From Prevotellaceae bacterium (GTDB lineage Bacteria; Bacteroidota; Bacteroidia; Bacteroidales; Bacteroidaceae), in the NCBI GenBank assembly GCA_021204715.1, contig JAJPYW010000041.1, positions 1 to 10,684 on the forward strand: a stretch of DNA of 10,684 bases, written 5' to 3'. The position numbers were made by a program, and so were the translations under genes. Positions 1 through 7,405 of this stretch are shown piece after piece. How positions within the stretch are numbered: position 1 is the stretch's first letter; each line of letters starts with the position of its first letter. The notes beneath the pieces are model-generated. The model did no database searches, was not told the origin of the DNA, and saw nothing but the letters and a program-made list of their open reading frames with translations.

Positions 1-1
1 C

Positions 2-1456
2 TTCACAACCATCGCGCAACTGGTGGGCGCGCGGGGATTGACGCTGAACGACACCCATTTCTTCGGCCAGACGGTGCTCATCGGGCTTACTTTCTACTTC
101 CCGCTCGCCTTCCGCTTGAAGTTCCGCTTTACCAACCGCACGTCGCTCACGGTGGCGGCGGCTGCATTGGCTGTCATCAACCTCATATTCCCCCACGTGC
201 ACGCTTACGGGTGGATGTTGTTGCTGTGCTATCTCGGGGGTTTCTTCCGTCTGTACGGCACCTTCGAGTGTTTCTCCAACCTGTTGCCCAAGCTGACGCC
301 CACCTACAACTACGCCGTCTTTCTCTCCTTCGTGTTCTTCGTGGTGTTGAGCTTCGTGCAGGTGTTCGACTGGGCGGCCATACAGCTCATCTACCACTAC
401 GACTGGCAACACGTGCACCTGCTGGCAGTGGGGTTGTGCCTTGCCGTGGTGGTGGTGGTGAACGTCACCATGCGCCACTTCCGCCCCATGCCTTTGATGC
501 CGCTCTACGGCATAGACGGATTGGGAATGGTGTTGTGGAGCCTCTTCATCCTCTCGGCCATCTACGTGGCACTCTACGGGGAACAGTATGGCTGGGTGCA
601 CGACGCGCGCATCCGCGGCGCTATAGGCATCTCGCTGCTGACACTCGGCGCATGCCTGCTGCGCACGCTGCACATACGCCATCCTTTCATCGAATGGGGC
701 GCGTTCCGTTGCCCCAACCTTTGGAACATGTTGGTGTTGTTCCTCTGCTTCGACATCCTACTTGGCACGCAGAATGTGCTGCAGAATACCTTCACCACAG
801 AGATTATGGGCTACGGACAACTCACGGCCTCGCAACTGAAATGGCCCGAGTTCTTGGGCGGGCTTGCATCGGCGCTCTTCTGCTACTACACACGCGTGAA
901 ACTGCACTGGCACTTGAAGACGCTTACGTTTATATCGCTGGCGGCGGTGGTGCTCTATAATGTCTTGATGCTGCACACGCTCTCGCCCGACATCAACATC
1001 GGCAAGCTGTGGCCGCCGCTCATGGTGTTGGGCTTCGGACACGTGGGCATCTTCATCGCCTTGACGGTCTACGCGCAGGCTTACTGCAACTTCAAGTACT
1101 ACTTTCAAGTGCTTTGCATCTTGGGCTTCGTGCGCACGGGACTTGGCGAAGCCATTGGCATCGCCCTCTTCGAGCACGCCTTGACAGGGAGCGTGGGCAT
1201 ACATTTGGCCGACATCGGTTACATGGCCGACATGAGCGCTCCGGGCGCCGCCGGCATGGTCGCTACCCAAGCGGTGCTCACGGCATTAAGGTCGCTCTAC
1301 GGCCGGGCGGTGGTGTTCGGCGCGGGCGTCTTGGTGCTCGTGCTTTGCTCGCACTTCGACCGCTTGCGCAACCCCTTGCCCAAGCTGAAACAGGCTTATA
1401 TCATTGTATCGCGGTTGTTGCAACCACAAGAAAACAGCATAAAACAGACATCATGA
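2..1456 (+). CDS. MFS drug efflux permease (DHA2/EmrB-like), 5' end cut off
   Basis: The frame is open from the left edge (base 2), so the gene starts outside the window; the GTG at 23 lies inside the frame and is probably not the start. About 484 residues are visible with roughly 13 hydrophobic stretches, for example around WMLLLCYLGGFF, YAVFLSFVFFVVLSF, HLLAVGLCLAVVVVV, LWNMLVLFLCF and VVFGAGVLVLVLC. With one helix lost upstream this fits the 14-helix DHA2 (EmrB) layout of proton-driven inner-membrane exporters. No classic short MFS signature was verified, so the family call rests on topology and context. Its TGA overlaps the ATG of a TolC-family gene (ATGA, 1453-1456), which suggests translational coupling and an EmrAB-TolC-type pump. 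The HlyD/EmrA adaptor may lie upstream of the window. Substrate cannot be inferred. Homologues in this phylum have sometimes been labelled beta-carotene monooxygenase; nothing here supports that. Confidence 0.75.
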   Translation, partial: FTTIAQLVGARGLTLNDTHFFGQTVLIGLTFYFPLAFRLKFRFTNRTSLTVAAAALAVINLIFPHVHAYGWMLLLCYLGGFFRLYGTFECFSNLLPKLTPTYNYAVFLSFVFFVVLSFVQVFDWAAIQLIYHYDWQHVHLLAVGLCLAVVVVVNVTMRHFRPMPLMPLYGIDGLGMVLWSLFILSAIYVALYGEQYGWVHDARIRGAIGISLLTLGACLLRTLHIRHPFIEWGAFRCPNLWNMLVLFLCFDILLGTQNVLQNTFTTEIMGYGQLTASQLKWPEFLGGLASALFCYYTRVKLHWHLKTLTFISLAAVVLYNVLMLHTLSPDINIGKLWPPLMVLGFGHVGIFIALTVYAQAYCNFKYYFQVLCILGFVRTGLGEAIGIALFEHALTGSVGIHLADIGYMADMSAPGAAGMVATQAVLTALRSLYGRAVVFGAGVLVLVLCSHFDRLRNPLPKLKQAYIIVSRLLQPQENSIKQTS

Positions 1457-2766
1457 AGATAAACTACACCATTTCCATCCTGCTGCTGATGGCGGGCTGC
1501 GCCACGTGCACCCTGCGCGCACAGGAACAAATCTACAGCCTTGCCGACCTCTACACGTTGGCCGACGGAAACAACAAGAGCATCCGTGTGTACAGTGCCG
1601 CCAAGACGTCGGCCGACGAAGCGTTGGCCTCGTCGAAAGCCGGCCGCCTTCCCGACATCTCCTCGCAATTGGCCTTCAGCTACAACGGACGGGGCATCAT
1701 CACCGACCGTGACTTCTCCAACTTGATGAACATCTACATCCCCGAATTCGGCGCCAACTTCGCGCTGAAAGTAAGCCAAGTCATCTACTCGGGCGGTGCC
1801 GTGAAGAGCGGCATCCAGTTGGGCAAGATGGGACAGCAAATGGCCGAACTTGACATGCAACGCAACGCGCAGGAAGTGCGCTACCTCATTACGGGTGAGT
1901 ACTTGGACATATACAAGGCACTCAACACGCTGCAAGTGCTCGAAAAGAACATAGACTTGGCACGGCAAGTGTTGCAGGACATGCAGAACCGTTACGGACA
2001 AGGCACGGTGTTGAAGAACGACATCACGCGCTACGAGCTGCTGCTTGAGACGCTCAGGCTGCAATATATAAAGGTAGAGGACGGCTACAAGATATTGAAC
2101 CACCGGCTGTGTGCCGACGTGGGCTTGCCCGACGGCGTGTTGGTGCGCCCCGACACCACCACGCTCGACACCCAAGTGGAGACGCTCGACGAGCTGTACT
2201 GGCAGCAACAGTCGGCCGAGAACAACTATACGCTCAAGCAGACGGCGCTCGCCACGGAGATGTCACAAAAGCAGGTGAGCATGGCGCGCGCCGCTTCCCT
2301 GCCCCACTTGAATCTCTTTGCAGAGGATTACTTGTTGGGGCCGGTCACCATCGACATACCGGCTATCAACAAGAACTTCAACTATTGGTATGTGGGCCTT
2401 GGCATACAGTACAACATCTCCTCCCTGTTCCGCAACAAGCACGACATACGCAAGGCCAAGCAGGACGTGCGCAAGGCGCAGGAGGAACATGAATTGGCCA
2501 AAGAGCGCGTGAACGTGGGCGTGCAGGCGGCTTATACCAACTTCCAAACCGCTTTCAGCGAATTGGAGACGCAGCGCAAGAGCGTGCAGCTTGCCACGGA
2601 GAACTACGGTGTCATCGAGAACCGCTACCAGAACGGATTGGCGCTGATTACCGACATGCTCGACGCCTCCAACATGAAGCTGTCGGCGGAGTTGAAGTTG
2701 GTGGACGCGAGGATTGACTTAATCTATGATTACTATACGTTGAAATACTTGGCACATTCGCTGTAA
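1453..2766 (+). CDS. TolC-family outer membrane efflux channel
   Basis: This is a 437-residue protein of normal TolC/OEP length. The start at 1453 is fixed by a signal peptide (MKINYTISILLLMAGCATC, probable cleavage near LRA-QEQ) and by the ATGA overlap with the permease. The same frame stays open far upstream, but only inside the permease gene. The mature part has the two-fold OEP pattern: long Ala/Gln/Glu-rich helices (YSLADLYTLADGNNKSIRV near the N terminus; EVRYLITGEYLDIYKALNTLQVLEKNIDLARQ mid-protein, cited here as successive pieces) and a second repeat with the typical beta-strand GLGIQYNISSLFRN, a coiled helix (RKAKQDVRKAQEEHELAKERV) and the closing NRYQNGLALITDMLDA / DYYTLKYLAHSL. It should form the trimeric outer-membrane and periplasmic exit duct for the exporter encoded just before it. 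Cys16 sits in a weak lipobox-like context (LMAGC), so lipid anchoring as in OprM is possible but less likely than signal peptidase I cleavage. Confidence 0.9.
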   Translation: MKINYTISILLLMAGCATCTLRAQEQIYSLADLYTLADGNNKSIRVYSAAKTSADEALASSKAGRLPDISSQLAFSYNGRGIITDRDFSNLMNIYIPEFGANFALKVSQVIYSGGAVKSGIQLGKMGQQMAELDMQRNAQEVRYLITGEYLDIYKALNTLQVLEKNIDLARQVLQDMQNRYGQGTVLKNDITRYELLLETLRLQYIKVEDGYKILNHRLCADVGLPDGVLVRPDTTTLDTQVETLDELYWQQQSAENNYTLKQTALATEMSQKQVSMARAASLPHLNLFAEDYLLGPVTIDIPAINKNFNYWYVGLGIQYNISSLFRNKHDIRKAKQDVRKAQEEHELAKERVNVGVQAAYTNFQTAFSELETQRKSVQLATENYGVIENRYQNGLALITDMLDASNMKLSAELKLVDARIDLIYDYYTLKYLAHSL

Positions 2767-2769
2767 GAC

Positions 2770-2835
2770 GGATGCTGTTACAAAATAATGCGGATGCCGT
2801 AACAAGGTAATGCGGATGCCGTAACAAGATGCATT
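2770..2835. repeat. three 22-bp tandem repeats between convergent genes
   Basis: Units at 2770-2791, 2792-2813 and 2814-2835 each begin GGATGC and carry GT(A/T)ACAA in the middle. Units 2 and 3 match over their first 15 bases; unit 1 differs from unit 2 at a few positions (GGATGCTGTTACAAAA versus GGATGCCGTAACAAGG). The array starts 3 bases after the TolC stop codon and runs directly into the terminator stem. It is non-coding in position. Function is unknown. Confidence 0.8.
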
Positions 2836-2874
2836 ATCGGGCTGCCCAAGCAAATGCTTTGAGCAGCCCGATAA
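2834..2874. terminator. bidirectional terminator hairpin
   Basis: A 12-bp perfect stem pairs TTATCGGGCTGC (2834-2845) with GCAGCCCGATAA (2863-2874). The 17-base loop can form a further small stem (AAGC with GCTT). The outer part of the stem and its flanks are A/T-rich on both sides, as expected for a shared terminator of the convergent efflux operon (plus) and B12-uptake genes (minus). There is no long T-run. Confidence 0.8.
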
Positions 2875-2896
2875 ATAATGGCACATCCGCTGTACC

Positions 2897-4027
2897 TCAC
2901 CGTTCCTTCAGCGGACTGTAATAGCGCAGCTTCCCCGCCCCTTGCGTTTCGGGATGCAATATATAAATAAGGTCTTGCAGGAGATAGTCGGGGTGGAACG
3001 GCGTCTCTTCGTAATAAGGCGAACTGTCCGTGTTGCAACCATATACCCGCCGCTGCTTGAAGGCGTTGAAGGCGGTGTAGCCGTTGTATTCGGCTTGCAG
3101 GTCGGCGTAGGTCATGTCGGCGGCGCGGTTGTACTTGATGAGCCAGATGTCGCACGCGCCGGCCTTGTCGAACACCGTCTCAAAGGAGAAAGGCACGGAG
3201 CCGCTGTGCTTGTCTGTCGCGAAAGCATAACGCCCGGCGGCGTCGGCGAAGAGCCTGCCCGGTACACTGCGTCCGCCGGGTACATACCACACCGAGCCGT
3301 TCTTCAACTCGCTGAACAGCGTGGGGGAAGCGGTAGCTTGCTTGGCCATGGCTTTAAGCGCATGGTAGGCACTGTCTACCTTGGCAAAGAGGCTGTCGGC
3401 ACGCTCGGGCACGCCGAAGAGCAAGCCGTAGAAGCGCATCCATTCGGCGCGTCCCAAGGGCGAAGTCTCCATGTAGTCGGCACACTCCACCAAGGGCACG
3501 CCGAGTTGCTCCACCCGTCCGTAGCCGCCGCTCTTCTCGAAAGGCGACAGCAGAATGGCGTCGGGGTGCAGGTCGATGACACGCTCCACGTCGGGCGTGA
3601 CGCCTGTACCGCAGTCCACCACCCGTCCGCTCTTGATGCCTTGTTGAATAGCGGGCAGCTTGATGTACTTGGCGTCGCACACACCCGCCACCGACTGTAC
3701 CACGCCCAATTCATCGAGCAGGCTGCAATGCACCGAAGAGTAGACCACGGCGCGGGTGAGCGGCGTGCGCAGCACCGTGCCTTCGGGCAAGCGCGCGGGC
3801 AAAGGGCGGCCGGCAGGCACCAAGATATACGTATGCAACGCGCGCAGCGTGTCCCACGGGTTGCGCAGCGTGGCCACGGTGTAATCGTCGTAAGCGGTCA
3901 AGGTCAGGTTGGCGGCGTAGCGCAGGTTCAGCCCGCGTCCCACGCTCGTGGTTGTCACCCCGCCGCCGCCCTTGCAGGCGGACAGAAGCAGGATGACGGC
4001 TGCTGTATATAATAAATAGCGTTTCAT
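2897..4027 (-). CDS. btuF: BtuF-like ABC substrate-binding lipoprotein
   Basis: This is a 376-residue periplasmic binding protein of the Peripla_BP_2 (BtuF/FecB, class III) family. I chose ATG 4027 (MKRYLLYTAAVILLLSAC) over an in-frame TTG at 4036, because it gives a clean lipoprotein signal with lipobox LSAC and Cys18. Residues after Cys18 are KGGGG, with no acidic surface-export signal, so a periplasm-facing anchor is likely. Family landmarks are VVDCGTGVTPDVERVIDL then HPDAILLS (about 137-161), the hinge region GVPLVECADYMETSPLGRAEW (about 176-196, in two pieces) and a C-terminal lobe with WLIKYN and YGCNTD. The start lies 5 bases past the btuG TGA, so the two are probably translationally coupled. 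Given its place after btuB and btuG, the likely ligand is cobalamin or another corrinoid; iron-siderophore or haem binding cannot be excluded from sequence. No BtuC permease or BtuD ATPase follows: the series ends here at the terminator. Confidence 0.8.
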   Translation of the reverse strand: MKRYLLYTAAVILLLSACKGGGGVTTTSVGRGLNLRYAANLTLTAYDDYTVATLRNPWDTLRALHTYILVPAGRPLPARLPEGTVLRTPLTRAVVYSSVHCSLLDELGVVQSVAGVCDAKYIKLPAIQQGIKSGRVVDCGTGVTPDVERVIDLHPDAILLSPFEKSGGYGRVEQLGVPLVECADYMETSPLGRAEWMRFYGLLFGVPERADSLFAKVDSAYHALKAMAKQATASPTLFSELKNGSVWYVPGGRSVPGRLFADAAGRYAFATDKHSGSVPFSFETVFDKAGACDIWLIKYNRAADMTYADLQAEYNGYTAFNAFKQRRVYGCNTDSSPYYEETPFHPDYLLQDLIYILHPETQGAGKLRYYSPLKER

Positions 4028-4032
4028 CCGCG

Positions 4033-5178
4033 TCAATTGAAGAATACAGCCGAATTGGGATTGATGCCGCCGGCATCGAACTTCTCTACAAAGCTGCCGT
4101 CGGCCTTGTAACGGTAGATGTCGCCGTTGTTGGTAAAGTCGGTGGTGCCTATGTAGATGTCGCCGTTTCCTTCATTGATGGCCATCATATAGATAGAAAG
4201 GGAAGAGAGCCGGTCGTCTTGCAGGAAGGATGCGTTGTTTGTCACGCCCGTCTTTATATCGTAAGTAAAGAAGGTGTTCACCGTGGTGTACGTGCTCCAA
4301 TCGGTCTGGGAATCCACCATGTAGAGCGTGCCGTTGTAGGCGGTCATATAGGTGGCGTTGCCCAATTCCGTCACTTTGTTGCCGTCGGCCGTGTCTATCA
4401 CTTGCCATATATAGCCGCTGGCCGAGAAGTAGTCGTTGGAGATGACAAACACCTTGCCGTCCGTGGCCACGAGTTGCGAGTATGGGTTCTGCGCCACTGT
4501 GATGGTCTCTTTCAAGGAGAACGAGGCAAGGTCGATGACAAGCAGCTCGGTGTGGTACACGGTCCAGTCGGGCGTGCAGCTGTTGCACACGTAGAGCAGT
4601 CCGTCCATGATAGCCACGCCTTCCAAGTTGTCGCCCAAGCCGGTGAGCTTGTCCAATACCTGCAGTGTAGCAGCGTCTATCTTGGCCACCGTGCCGCCCC
4701 AGAAAGAGGCGTAGATCACGCCGTCTTCAATGGCGATGTGGCGTATGCCCGCACTCAGCTCGCTGTCGTCTACAAAGGAGACGCGCGCCTGCTCCACACA
4801 GTCGGCGTCGAGCCGTGCCAAGTAACTTGAGCCGTAGACAGCCACGTAGACGCTCTCGCCGTCGGTTATCATCGTCTGCCCCACATCGCCGAGCTTGGCG
4901 CCGTTCATCTTGTAATAAATGTCGCCTACAAACTCCGCGTCGCCATTGGGCGCGTAAAAGGCGATGCCGGCGTTGTTGTTGCCTTGGCTGCCTTCGTTCA
5001 AGATGTAGACCTTGGCTACAGACGCGGTGCTTGAATCACCGCCGCCGGTCTCGCCGCCACCGTTGTCAACGGTACCGGAATTGTCTGAAATGGGATCGTC
5101 GTCACTGCTGCAAGCCGTAAACGGCAGACACAACGCCAGCATGCACAGCATGCCGAATCCTAAGCTTCTCACTTTCAT
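4033..5178 (-). CDS. btuG: BtuG-like surface beta-propeller lipoprotein (vitamin B12 capture)
   Basis: This 381-residue lipoprotein starts at ATG 5178, preceded by an A-rich leader (AAAAAGAAAGTAACT). The signal peptide ends in PFTAC (Cys23) and is followed by SSDDDP, the acidic signature known to send Bacteroidetes lipoproteins to the outer cell surface. A low-complexity Gly/Asp/Ser linker runs to about residue 52. The rest is built of repeated short beta-strand units of the YncE / seven-bladed propeller type: VAKVYILNEGSQGNNNAGI, ESVYVAVYGSSYLARLDA, GVIYASFWGGTVAKIDAATL, GLLYVCNS, KVFVISNDYF, GTLYMVDSQ, GDIYIGTTDF. In Bacteroides, BtuG is an established surface protein that binds cobalamin with very high affinity and sits as a lid on BtuB. 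The call here rests on fold, the N-terminal YILNEG motif, surface signal and position directly after a BtuB-like receptor and before a BtuF-like protein. Ligand specificity is inferred, not visible. Confidence 0.82.
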   Translation of the reverse strand: MKVRSLGFGMLCMLALCLPFTACSSDDDPISDNSGTVDNGGGETGGGDSSTASVAKVYILNEGSQGNNNAGIAFYAPNGDAEFVGDIYYKMNGAKLGDVGQTMITDGESVYVAVYGSSYLARLDADCVEQARVSFVDDSELSAGIRHIAIEDGVIYASFWGGTVAKIDAATLQVLDKLTGLGDNLEGVAIMDGLLYVCNSCTPDWTVYHTELLVIDLASFSLKETITVAQNPYSQLVATDGKVFVISNDYFSASGYIWQVIDTADGNKVTELGNATYMTAYNGTLYMVDSQTDWSTYTTVNTFFTYDIKTGVTNNASFLQDDRLSSLSIYMMAINEGNGDIYIGTTDFTNNGDIYRYKADGSFVEKFDAGGINPNSAVFFN

Positions 5179-5210
5179 AGTTACTTTCTTTTTAAATGAA
5201 TACTGTTATT

Positions 5211-5257
5211 AAAAGGCCGCCCCCAAGCACGCGGTTCCGCCGCCGGGAAGGAGGGCC
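5211..5257 (-). terminator. possible attenuator hairpin between btuB and btuG
   Basis: Read on the minus strand, GGCCCTCC (from 5257) can pair with GGGGGCGGCC (ending 5215), giving about nine pairs including G-U pairs and one mismatch. TTTTAATAA follows at once. The loop is GC-rich and has its own short dyad. This resembles an intrinsic terminator within the 94-base btuB-btuG gap and could reduce read-through into btuG and btuF, but the stem is imperfect. Confidence 0.4.
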
Positions 5258-5272
5258 ATGTTCATCGTCTCT

Positions 5273-7330
5273 TTAAAACTGCACCGTCCCCGTGAGCCGC
5301 CACGAGCGTCCCGGCATGGGATAGTACTTTATCACATCATACTGTTTGTCGGTCAAGTTCACCACTTCGGCCTGCAGCTTCAGCTTGCAGCAATCGAAGG
5401 TAAACTGACGCGACAGGCTCAACGTGTGCTCCACATAACCGGCTATCTCGTTCTCAGGAATGTTCTGCGACAGATAGTAACGTTTGCCCATGGCCACGGC
5501 CGAATAGCCGGCCGTTACCCACGGCGTCTCCACCAAAAGCGAGGCGTTCCCGCTGTGGCGCGGCGTGTAGGGCAGCTGGTCTTTGTAGTTCTTCGCTTCG
5601 CTGTCGGTCAAGTCGATGGCACGCTGCCACGCATAGCTTCCCGAAAGGAGCAGCTTCAATTGGGTAACAGGCACCACCGCCACCGCTACGGTGGCATCCA
5701 CGCCGGCGGCGTGCACCGTGCCGTAGTTGGCCATTTTCCAAGCGTAGGTAGTAGGGAAAGCCACTATCTTGTCGGTCACGTCGTTATAGTAACCGTCCAC
5801 GGTGAGCGTCAAGTAGTCTACCACACGCCAGCCCGACTTGTCCCAAGTGAGACCGGCATTGTATTCCCTCGCCTTTTCCGGGTTCAAGCTGCGGTTGCCC
5901 AAGCGGTAATAATAGAGGTCGTTGAAGGTGGGCAGGCGGAACGTGCTCTTGTACATCAAGCGCAAGTAGAGCCGCTCTTCTTGCCACGGCTGCAACGTCA
6001 ACGAGGCGGATGGAGCGAGGCGGTGGAAGTTGTCGGGCGCCGTGCCCGTCTTCACATGTTCCGAAGTGGCGGTGTAGACGGCCGACACGTCGGCCGAAAG
6101 CCATTGCCGGCGGTAGCGGGCGCTCAGTGCCGTGTAAGAAGAATAACGTGTGGGAAAGGGACACGCCGGCAACGTGTTGTCCAAGGTGTTCACCGCGCCG
6201 TCCTCGGCCAATGAGAAACTCCAAGCGGCCGTTGGCCGGAAGGCTACCGCCGCCGACAGGTAATACTCTTGCTGGGTGTGCCGCTCGCGGTAATTGCCCT
6301 CGGTGTACTCCGCCCCTTGGTCTTCATAACGGTTCCAGCCATAGTTGTATTTGCCTTGCGCCATGAGGCTCCAACGGCGGTCGAATTGCTTCTTGTAACG
6401 TGCTTGCAAGAAGAAGTTCTTGTCCCAGAGCGTCTCGTCGGAGAGCGGATTGTAGAGCGTCACCGCCCCCGGCAGCCCCCGCTTGGAGTAGAAACCGTAG
6501 CCCTTCACGTCCACGTCGCCGCCCCGCTTGAATGTATGGTATAGCGAGGCCTCCGCCTGCCATGAATAGATTTGTGAATTGTCGCGCCGCTCGCGCGTCG
6601 TGTACTTTCCGTTCACCAACGTGAAGGGATAGTTGCCGTCGGCCCGCATGTAGTTGCCGCTCACAGCGAGCCGTGTGCGGCCGCCCAAGCGCTGCCACCA
6701 ACGCACCGAAGGCGTGATGTAGCCGAAAGAGCCGCCCCGCACCATGACGCGCACGGCCGCGCTTTTGCCGTTATCAAAGTGTGGCTTCTCGGTTTCGATG
6801 CTCAACACGCCGGCCGATGTATAGAGCCGCGCCGCCTGCAGCGGGTTTACCGTCTGCCCCACGGCAAGTGAGAGCATCTCCACATTGTCCAACGAGAAGC
6901 GGCCTATGTCTATCTGCCCTGCCTGGCAGTTGCTCACCACCACGCCGTCATAACTCACCGCCGTGTGTGCGGCGCCCATGTTGCGTATCGATACCGTCTT
7001 CAACCCGCCTATGCCTCCATAGTCTTTCACGTTCACCCCGGCAAAGCGGCGCACGGCGTCGGCCATGTCCTGTATGCCGAGCAAGTCAATCTGTTCATAA
7101 GAAAGCGTCTGCAACGGCATGGTGGCGCTCACCGCGCGGGGCACGCGCCGGGCCGTCACCGTCACGCTGTCTATTTGGTGCACCTTGCCCGTAATGGTAT
7201 CTTGCCGCCCCGCCTGCGCCCACAAAAGCAGCGGACAGAGCGCAGGCAACGCCATGCAAAAAAGGCGTTTCCCCAAAGCGGGCAAACAGCATAAAAGCAT
7301 GCGGAAGATACGTTTTCCAAGAACGGACAT
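5273..7330 (-). CDS. btuB: BtuB-like TonB-dependent outer membrane receptor
   Basis: This 685-residue receptor is of the size typical for BtuB-type transporters. The ATG at 7330 is preferred; M11 and M26 are alternatives inside an unusually long signal region that ends LLLWAQA-GRQD near residue 40. A TonB-box-like segment DSVTVTARR (54-62) is followed by the plug domain, with LQTLSYEQIDLLGIQDMADAVRRF then AGVNVKDYGGIGGLKTVSIR (about 73-116) and YDGVVVSNCQAGQIDIGRF. The rest alternates aromatic beta-strands as in a 22-stranded barrel, includes the family motif LRLMYKSTFRLPTFNDLYY, and ends in the terminal Phe of RLTGTVQF that directs barrel assembly. No N-terminal carboxypeptidase-like domain precedes the TonB box, unlike SusC glycan receptors. 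The neighbours btuG and btuF point to corrinoid uptake. Other small chelate substrates remain possible because the barrel sequence alone does not fix the ligand. Confidence 0.85.
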   Translation of the reverse strand: MSVLGKRIFRMLLCCLPALGKRLFCMALPALCPLLLWAQAGRQDTITGKVHQIDSVTVTARRVPRAVSATMPLQTLSYEQIDLLGIQDMADAVRRFAGVNVKDYGGIGGLKTVSIRNMGAAHTAVSYDGVVVSNCQAGQIDIGRFSLDNVEMLSLAVGQTVNPLQAARLYTSAGVLSIETEKPHFDNGKSAAVRVMVRGGSFGYITPSVRWWQRLGGRTRLAVSGNYMRADGNYPFTLVNGKYTTRERRDNSQIYSWQAEASLYHTFKRGGDVDVKGYGFYSKRGLPGAVTLYNPLSDETLWDKNFFLQARYKKQFDRRWSLMAQGKYNYGWNRYEDQGAEYTEGNYRERHTQQEYYLSAAVAFRPTAAWSFSLAEDGAVNTLDNTLPACPFPTRYSSYTALSARYRRQWLSADVSAVYTATSEHVKTGTAPDNFHRLAPSASLTLQPWQEERLYLRLMYKSTFRLPTFNDLYYYRLGNRSLNPEKAREYNAGLTWDKSGWRVVDYLTLTVDGYYNDVTDKIVAFPTTYAWKMANYGTVHAAGVDATVAVAVVPVTQLKLLLSGSYAWQRAIDLTDSEAKNYKDQLPYTPRHSGNASLLVETPWVTAGYSAVAMGKRYYLSQNIPENEIAGYVEHTLSLSRQFTFDCCKLKLQAEVVNLTDKQYDVIKYYPMPGRSWRLTGTVQF

Positions 7331-7364
7331 ATTGCAGATTCAGTTAATAGCCATCAAACGGCGG

Positions 7365-7372
7365 CAAAAGTA
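7365..7372 (-). promoter_or_regulatory. Bacteroides-type -7 element before btuB
   Basis: The minus strand reads TACTTTTG here, an exact match to TAnnTTTG. A transcript would start about 7 bases further on and give a leader of only about 25-30 bases before the ATG at 7330. No good TTTG-like -33 element was found at the usual spacing. It suggests btuB can be transcribed apart from the amidase upstream. Confidence 0.5.
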
Positions 7373-7405
7373 GGAAAATATTCCATACCGCGCGCCCAAG
7401 CCCCG

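Noticed and set aside
1009..1452. Upstream extension of the TolC frame inside the permease gene
   Set aside because: The frame is open but its translation is Arg/His/Gly-rich; the signal peptide and ATGA overlap fix the TolC start at 1453.
1486..1500. TolC protein as a certain lipoprotein via LMAGC
   Set aside because: The residue at -3 is Met rather than the usual Leu, and a good signal peptidase I site follows nearby; kept only as a possibility.
2942..4012. 356-residue open frame antisense to the btuF-like gene
   Set aside because: Rich in Gly/Val/Arg/His with no motif or signal sequence, as expected for a shadow of a GC-rich gene.
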